Source: Ancylostoma caninum
Lineage: Eukaryota > Nematoda > Chromadorea > Rhabditida > Ancylostomatidae
DNA: 64,000 nucleotides
Direction: 5' to 3'
Assembly (NCBI GenBank): GCA_037903475.1
Contig: JBAJFG010000150.1
Coordinates: forward strand, 1,054,001 to 1,118,000
The notes below the pieces were generated by a model. It did no database searches, was not told the DNA's origin, and was given only the letters and a program-made list of their open reading frames with translations. Positions within the stretch are counted from its first letter, which is position 1, and the number at the start of each line of letters is the position of its first letter. Below are positions 57,800 to 64,000 of the stretch, in pieces. The position numbers and the translations under genes were made by a program.

Positions 57800-60500
57800 C
57801 TAGCTGCTACACTATATCCAGGAAAGTTCTCCGTTAGCTCAGAGATATGTATATTCCGGGAAACTTCTGGGCAAACACCAACGTACATATGTATGCAACA
57901 GGAAAAAAAATCTTCCCAAACCCTGGGACATATTCCGAAAAAATTCTAGCTAAACACCAAGTTTTTTTCGAAAGTTCCATGTTCTCTGGTCATAAAGCCT
58001 AGGCATCCCTACTTAGATTTTATGCATATTTCCTCTGTGCCATTCTCAAAAGTACTCTTAGGTTTTCTGGCATCTCCAATACACTTAAGATTTTCCAAAA
58101 CATTTTCCCTGAATTGTGCCACACAGAATCCTCCATACTAATTTTACAACAAGCGTAGATGTTTCACAACTCCTTCCTTTTTTATCCCATCTTTTTAGAT
58201 GGTCTACGGCCTGTACCAGAAGCGACGGAAATAGAACACTTGCGCATACCGCTGCTTGTTTTCCCACATGTTTTTCCGAATCGCACACTCTTTTCTTTTT
58301 TCTTTTCTCTCAAACGCGTCTTGGTCAATTTTTCGTGATGAAATGAACTATAACCAAGCGATAAGTGCAATACTTCAGCATCTTTATGTAGAATTTTCCG
58401 TAGATTGCCCAGGACGTGGGATAGTTTGGGATACTTCGAACTGTTATGCTATCACAGGAAATAGACTTTCAATTGTACTAAACTTAATAGAGAATTGACT
58501 ATGGAATGCACTTGGCCTTTTTGTGAGAGGAAATGGCATGGCACATGATCACTAGAGTTTTCTATTGACCTATGGCATTTATCGCTTCCCCCTCGTTTCA
58601 CTGCGACTCCACTTCTCCTTGTGTCGCTTTTACAGATTTTCAATCTATGTAAGCGCATCTGCATATGCAGTCGTATCCAAAAGTTTGATATTGTAGCTAT
58701 ACGCAGGAGCTCGAAAACACAGTTGTGGAAAGAATGAAAAATTCGAAATCGAGCAGAAACAATCATTTTTATGTAGCTCAATCAATAGTTTCATCACCAT
58801 TATTCCAAAATATCCGACTCGACAGGAAACCACATTTTCAACCTCGAACTCTTTCCAGGACATGTAAAGCGAAAAAAAAAGCGAGAGATCCTGCTCTATA
58901 CCCCCTGACATGAGAATTTCTTCGTTTTTTTTTTTCGATGCAATTTCTACCCCAAGTGGCGGGTCTCCGATGGGCAGAGTAATGGCCTCATTGTTACTCT
59001 CCTGGACTGCGATTTATTAAAGCATAACCGGCCAAAACCAAGTTAGCAAGCCAACTTTGATCTTCTGTGCATCGTAACCTAGCGTAGCCTCTTGGGTATC
59101 CAATAACGCTAACCATCGTTGGCTTGCCTGGTTAACGTAACACGAGTCTCAACTCTGTTCTACCACTCCTTGATCACCACCTCCTCCTAAACTCCAAATT
59201 CTTCAGACGACAGAAGAAGCTCGTTGACTCTCACCATTCTTGAACAATGGCCTCTTCGTATACCCAGCAGCTTGCAATAATTCGGAGAGATAGGATCCAG
59301 ATTTTGCGTTACAGCGATGTCCTAGATTTCAAAGATCTGAATGGCATCTCTACCATTACTTTCTTCTTAACCCGGTACTATTCAAGTCTCTTTTCCTTTC
59401 TATACTTTCACAGTATACTTATATGTTCCTCCACTTCCTTATAGGAGTACATATTTCATGGATGACTCCTTCCTCGCGTAATTACTTCTCTTTTCTGTTC
59501 ACTAGACCGTGTATTAACCTTATTACAAACTTGTTTAGCTCAGTTTCCCCGTCAGAGCTGAAGTTGAGGAACTGAGGTGCAATAGTGAAGACAGTCCCCA
59601 AAATTTCATTTTTGTTAGCCTTTTTTTGCTTTTGTCACGTGCGTGAAGAAGATTGGATACTCGAAAAGGAAATCAGAGAGTTCAGGCGACCCTACCTTTT
59701 TATGCAATGCAACTATTTGAGCAAAAAATGGCCTTTCAATTCTTTCACACCTGACTCGTTCGTAATTATCTTCTGTTTATCGGAAACGCCTACAGTTTTA
59801 GATTTGTTCGATGAAATATGATGGAGTGGTGTGTCGTGTGGTCATTATCGCAACAAGCGCTAGAATTAGACCTAACTTCTATTATTTCGTCTTTTCTGGC
59901 CTCAGTTGCCTCAATTGCCTCGATCTACGTGCCTTCTCTCCAAGAAATTTAGAGAGATCTCAACAATGCAATATACTCTGAAGTGCAGCCTCCCACCTCA
60001 CCCCCCCCCCCCCCCCATCTTCCTTTCACTCTTATATATCCCCCGCTCTGAACAATGGGAAAGGACTGCAATATCGCAAGCACACTCGTACTGCAAGCAA
60101 AGCAAGTGCTTCTGATCAATCTGATCCTGCTCCAAAATATTCTCTTAAATGTACCGATAAGGAATCAATAAAGATCTCCCACGGAGGTGCAAAAGTTAAG
60201 GTGTGGGGTGTGAAACGCACATGAATGTACATACTATATGTGCTGCAGAAAATTGAAATCTTCTGGAAGGCGGTTAAACGGTGCTTAGGTACTTTTCCAA
60301 GGAATGATGTGCGTAATTGTGATGTTAAAATTTTCCTCAAAAATGGAATTCAAATGTGACGTTGTCATTGAGGATTTTTCATCCCTTCATACATACTGCA
60401 CCTCATTAATTGCTAATATCCTTATGTACTTTGTCATCATTATAAATGAGCGCGTAACATCGTTTGTGGAATCCTTGTTTGTTACAAAATAATTCATATT
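57800..60500. other. No supported gene; MITE copy C only
   Basis: This should hold upstream exons or introns of the gene ending at 61888, but no exon with a phase-1 end was found. The plus frame at 59585-59821 (78 codons, middle EEDWILEKEIREFRRPYLFM) is a weak candidate. A C run lies at 60000. Confidence 0.4.
59006..59143. mobile_element. MITE, family M1 copy C
   Basis: Contains aaccaagttagcaagccaac and, on the other side, ccaataacgctaaccatcgt followed by tggcttgcctggttaac. This matches copy A and the half copy at 18163-18220. The arms pair with one another in reverse complement. Confidence 0.5.
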
Positions 60501-60504
60501 GCAG

Positions 60505-61888
60505 AGACATCAGCAACGGCGACAAATCTGGGTGTTTCGCTGGAAACTCGCCCCACTTACGCTGCAGAACTGGCACCGGCAGATCCGAAAATCACTAGAA
60601 AACCGCTGATCAAAGTGAGAGAACTTGAAATCAATGTGAATTTTCACATGGTTTATTGTGTATTTGTCCTTTTTTTCTATTTAATCAGATTTTCATTTCT
60701 TCAAAGTATCAGAACTATATACTCATTCATTGCTTAGTAGGATAGGAGCCACAGAAAATCTGATCAGCTATCGAGGGTAAGCGAGAAGGTACAAGCTGCA
60801 GGGTGGTTTGGGGCCGTTGTTAGTTAACGATTACACTGTGTAGTTAGAGGTTTGACGCATGTCTTGCTTGCTTCGAGAGCCGTCAAGTCGACTGGATAAT
60901 GCATTAGATATGTTCGAATTCGAAAACTCGATTTCGAATAAATCGGGAGAGAACCGGAGAGAATAAGTGGATTTCAAACTTGGAATAATTTCGAATAGCT
61001 CGGATGTTCGAAAAACTGAGAATAATGTAACCCTCGTGGAATGAGCAAAAAGCATTTGGACTTTCTCCTGTTGAACATTTGATTTTCGTATCGGGTCCTG
61101 AACTGATAAGTGCATTAATTGAGTTATTCGATTTTCATTCGTTTTTGAGTACAATAGGTGCTCTATAGAACAGCGTCAGAAAAGGCAGGTGGTCCGCCTC
61201 ATATGGCTGTTCGGGACTTTCTCAGCAGCAAATGTGGACATAGCTATATGTACGTGTGCTACAACCAATATTGATACTTACGTTCCTCAAAAGCGGGAAA
61301 AAGTTACCACTTCAAGTTCTCCCTACTCTCATTTTTTTACCAAGCTTGGATACTATAGCAAGTATTGTAGGATGTGAAAGCTAAGACTACAATGGGGGAT
61401 GAAGCTCGCGAAGAGCGGAATCAGCTGGCCAGGCAGGACGCGAGCGTCTCCACCTTCAACCGCAGGAGCCCGCTCGGAAGGTTAGTTGACAGTTATCTTC
61501 AACGCTTGGGAAGACTAGGCTAGCGCCAAGGGTGACATGATGTTGAAATGTTAAATGCTTCAAAGACTATGACCTGCTTCGGGGATCAAGAATGTCCAGG
61601 GGGCTGTTAATTTTGTCACGTTTTTTTTCATTTTCACATTTCCTATTCACGTTTCTTTTGTCATAACTCTTCTTGTAGCTCAATTGGTGCGAGTTGGCAT
61701 ACCAGTTATCAGCATACCGACAAGTTCGGCATAGCGATAACACCTTCCACACGCGCAATGAGGCAATTTGCTTCTAACCTCTGCTTGGTTATAGTATTTA
61801 TTTTTCTGTGCTTGATGATTTCTTTGCTTCTCTCAGGTTTTCTCTCGAAATTCCACTACATATGGTGGCTCCACCTATGAATCTCTGA
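60505..61888 (+). CDS. 3' end of an unidentified multi-exon gene (three terminal exons)
   Basis: Three plus-strand segments join into one open frame. Exon 60505-60614 follows an acceptor (attgcag) and ends at AAA|GTGAGA; its 36 codons read TSATATNLGVSLETR... and end ...KITRKPLIK. Exon 61371-61480 follows ttgtag, reads DVKAKTTMGDEAREERNQLA... and ends ...RRSPLG plus two bases at AG|GTTAGT. Exon 61837-61888 follows a pyrimidine-rich acceptor (cttctctcag), reads (R)FSLEIPLHMVAPPMNL and stops at TGA 61886-61888. Incoming phases are 1, 0 and 2 and each junction agrees, which is unlikely by chance. Introns are about 756 and 356 bp. The fragment is hydrophilic, basic and rich in Arg/Glu, with no membrane segment or motif I recognise. 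Upstream exons were not located; the preceding exon must end one base into a codon. No AATAAA lies close behind the stop. The family is unknown and no function is claimed. Confidence 0.6.
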
Positions 61889-61889
61889 A

Positions 61890-64000
61890 GGACCCCGATA
61901 AACTTGGAAATGGCAGTTTTCATTGAATATGCTGTCAAGTACTATCATAATGTTGCTATTGTAAAATTCTGTTCCGAGATTCTGCTCCTTACCGTGGGCT
62001 TGACCAAAGGAATCCTCTAAAAAATATGGGGGAGTTGTTCTACTTCATTTTAGCTAGGCGATAACGACAATTATTCCTAGACTACTCGTTAATCATTTCT
62101 TTTGTTTCCAAATTATTTGTAATTTGGATAATTTCTGGCTAGAAACGAAGGAACGAGGGAGTTAAATTAATTATCATAGCAGAAAATGTAGAAAATGGCA
62201 CCTATTAGCTACTGAAGACAACAAAGACCGAATGGGTGGGCCATCGACCTATCGGGTCGTTTTTTTTTGTTTTCGTTACGGAACAGAATGAGATTCATGG
62301 AGCTTCGAGCCTTACATATGTTGATGTTGAGTATTCAATTTTCCTACACGTACTTAATTTTGTGAGTTGGAAATTACTTGGCTATTACTCTAACAAAGTC
62401 AGGAAAGAAAAGCAGTTCATACGTATTTCCGACTCATTTCATTTATTAATCGGAAATTAGGTACTGAAAATTACCTTCTCTGAACCACATCTCCATCAGT
62501 AGTGAAGGAAGTTCCTTTCGATAAGGGGAGCGTTTAAACGAACCAATCTTGACTAGCGACTTCTTCCCTCTCTTCTTAGTCGATTAGGCTGTAGATCTCA
62601 ATACGGCATACAGTACGAAGAGGATTGTGAAACTACATAGAATTGAAAGCCACAGACAATTGAGGAATATGTAGAGCTTAACGGTTCACAATAGATATGG
62701 CCAATAAAGCTTGCTGTATTCTTCGAAGATTGTAATCACTCCATGTAATTAGGATACTAGCGGAGTCTTTGCTCTACTTAGCGTGTACTTTAAGCTCCTT
62801 ATTGCCGTTGACATCAGCGAAACTTTGGCGGTGTTACCCTCGGTCCGGTAAATTTGGGCCAATCCCTTGAGCGATGATCTCTAGGTCTGTTCAATTCGTA
62901 CCATGTCCTTGCAGAACCATAGGATGCCGTGCTGGTGACCAGGGCCTGGATGCATCATTGAGATTACCCTGGGTATGCGTCCAGACGCCCATGTTAAGGG
63001 GCTGCTAACACGTTTACCCTGGGTAATCACGATGATGCATGCTGTTCCCTACGGGTAGCAGTACCAGTGATGAAGCTGACTTTGGCGACAGCAAGGAGCG
63101 ATGTTGTGTCGGCGCGACCCTTAGTGGGTTAGGAGTTTAGACTCATCAGAGACCACACAGCCCACGAAACGTCTACACATGGATGATTCTGCGCTACCTC
63201 CGCGATACAGAGTGGCGCTAGCCCTGGGCTTTTACTGTCGCCGGGGGTAGATGCAACACAAGTGATGGCAAAGGCACTTATGCTTGTTTTGATGGGTGAC
63301 CAAGAGGTTTCGAGAAGGCATACGCCGCGATGCGACCGTACCGCATGCGAATTCCATTCTGCGGATGCTCGACCGATCACTAGAGTCCGGCGTTGTCCTT
63401 TGAATTTGACGTATTTAGGGACAACAGGGGCCAACTTCTGGTTGTTAGTCGAGGGTCAGTAGCTCTCGTCTCGTCCCCGAAATGGGGAAAATCGCCCTGT
63501 TTCACATGTATCATACAATCACACTACATCATCGTGAGGATGCACATCATATCCAAGTATTATCATTGTTGGTACGTGGGAGGCGGAGGTTCACTGTTGG
63601 AAACTGCTGTTGTTGTTGCCGAACATGTTCAAGAAAGATTGAGGAGTATGTGGAAAGAAGACAGAAATAGCTTGGATCAGTGGTCGTATAATCTGCAGCA
63701 GACTGGAGGGGGGAGGGCAGGATCTTGAAAAGCTCCAGAATTCGAAAACATTTAACATAAGGGGTCGGACTCTGTTCATCGCTGCTTCGTTCATCGTCGT
63801 TCAAGTGCAGACCCGTGTCCAAGTACAGACCCGTGTCCAAGAAAACGTCTTATCGCTCCTGCTCTATTCGTAGCTGCTCGTAAAAGACGAAAACACTAAG
63901 AAAAACCTTAAAAGCGCCATTATCTGTCCGTTTTGAGGCATCGATTCATCGCCTTCATTGCTCACCAAAACGCTGATTACCTATCAGTTCGCAAGCTGTT
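61890..64000. other. No supported gene; GC-rich unassigned tail
   Basis: 63040-63730 is GC-richer than its surroundings, with several overlapping short frames on both strands (e.g. plus 63393-63728, minus 63434-63129). This resembles an old repeat or retroelement fragment, but I cannot identify it. Confidence 0.3.
62955..63045 (+). repeat. Dispersed repeat around gtttaccctgggtaatc
   Basis: acacgtttaccctgggtaat followed by cacgatgatgcatgctgt here matches acacgtttaccataggtaat...gcatgcca at 1229-1272 and, inverted, gcatgcatcagtaggattac then ccagggtaatcg at 45848-45880. A partial inverted copy (gagattaccctgggtatgcg) lies 45 bases upstream. Confidence 0.55.

Noticed and set aside
61670..61745. 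tRNA-like A box (tagctcaattggtgcgag) on the plus strand
   Set aside because: The expected B box is degenerate (aagttcggcat) and no cloverleaf forms.

Overview
This window looks like intergenic and intronic DNA of a multicellular animal, most likely a nematode. It is AT-rich, has no operon-like packing, and has no reading frame above about 220 codons. Exon-like segments are small and bounded by GT...AG sites, and many DNA transposons (mariner, Tc1-like, hAT, TTAA-type) are present in decayed or miniature form. I recalled a resemblance to strongylid/hookworm repeat landscapes, but the species is not established here.

Protein-coding content is sparse. The best-supported gene fragment is the 3' end of a plus-strand gene: three exons between 60505 and 61888 whose splice phases agree (1, 0, 2) and which end in a stop. 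Other candidates are a minus-strand terminal exon at 46450-46699 with an AATAAA downstream, a small three-exon minus-strand gene at 28498-28995, two plus-strand exons at 47118-47423, and isolated exon-like frames at 51105-51578, 41169-41421 and 55155-55352. A minus-strand frame at 47753-48377 seems to have been broken by a 28-bp tandem duplication. None matches a family I can name.

Most of the recognisable structure is mobile. Mariner-type elements are at 10839-11734 (long inverted repeats, TA target, unrelated ORF inside), 16061-16920 (decayed DD34D transposase), 48742-50935 (2.2 kb, transposase with DEK and PDLNP motifs), 53417-54302 (short relative of the previous one) and 56541-57796 (30-bp inverted repeats, exon-like interior). 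A 900-bp hAT-type element with perfect 8-bp target duplications is at 17263-18162 and appears to have landed inside an older MITE. Other elements are a 1.77-kb long-inverted-repeat element (6341-8106), a 460-bp TTAA foldback (24084-24543), a Tc1-like MITE (44989-45165), several 100-230 bp MITEs, foldbacks at 20690-21045 and 37682-38193, and an LTR-like block at 4443-4639.

Two arrays of a 42-bp minisatellite (22378-22545 and 24921-25370) carry reciprocal ends of what seems to be one inverted-repeat element. The remaining sequence, including most of 1-3700, 12000-17200, 29600-31790, 38200-44980 and 57800-60500, shows only simple repeats or nothing I can support.
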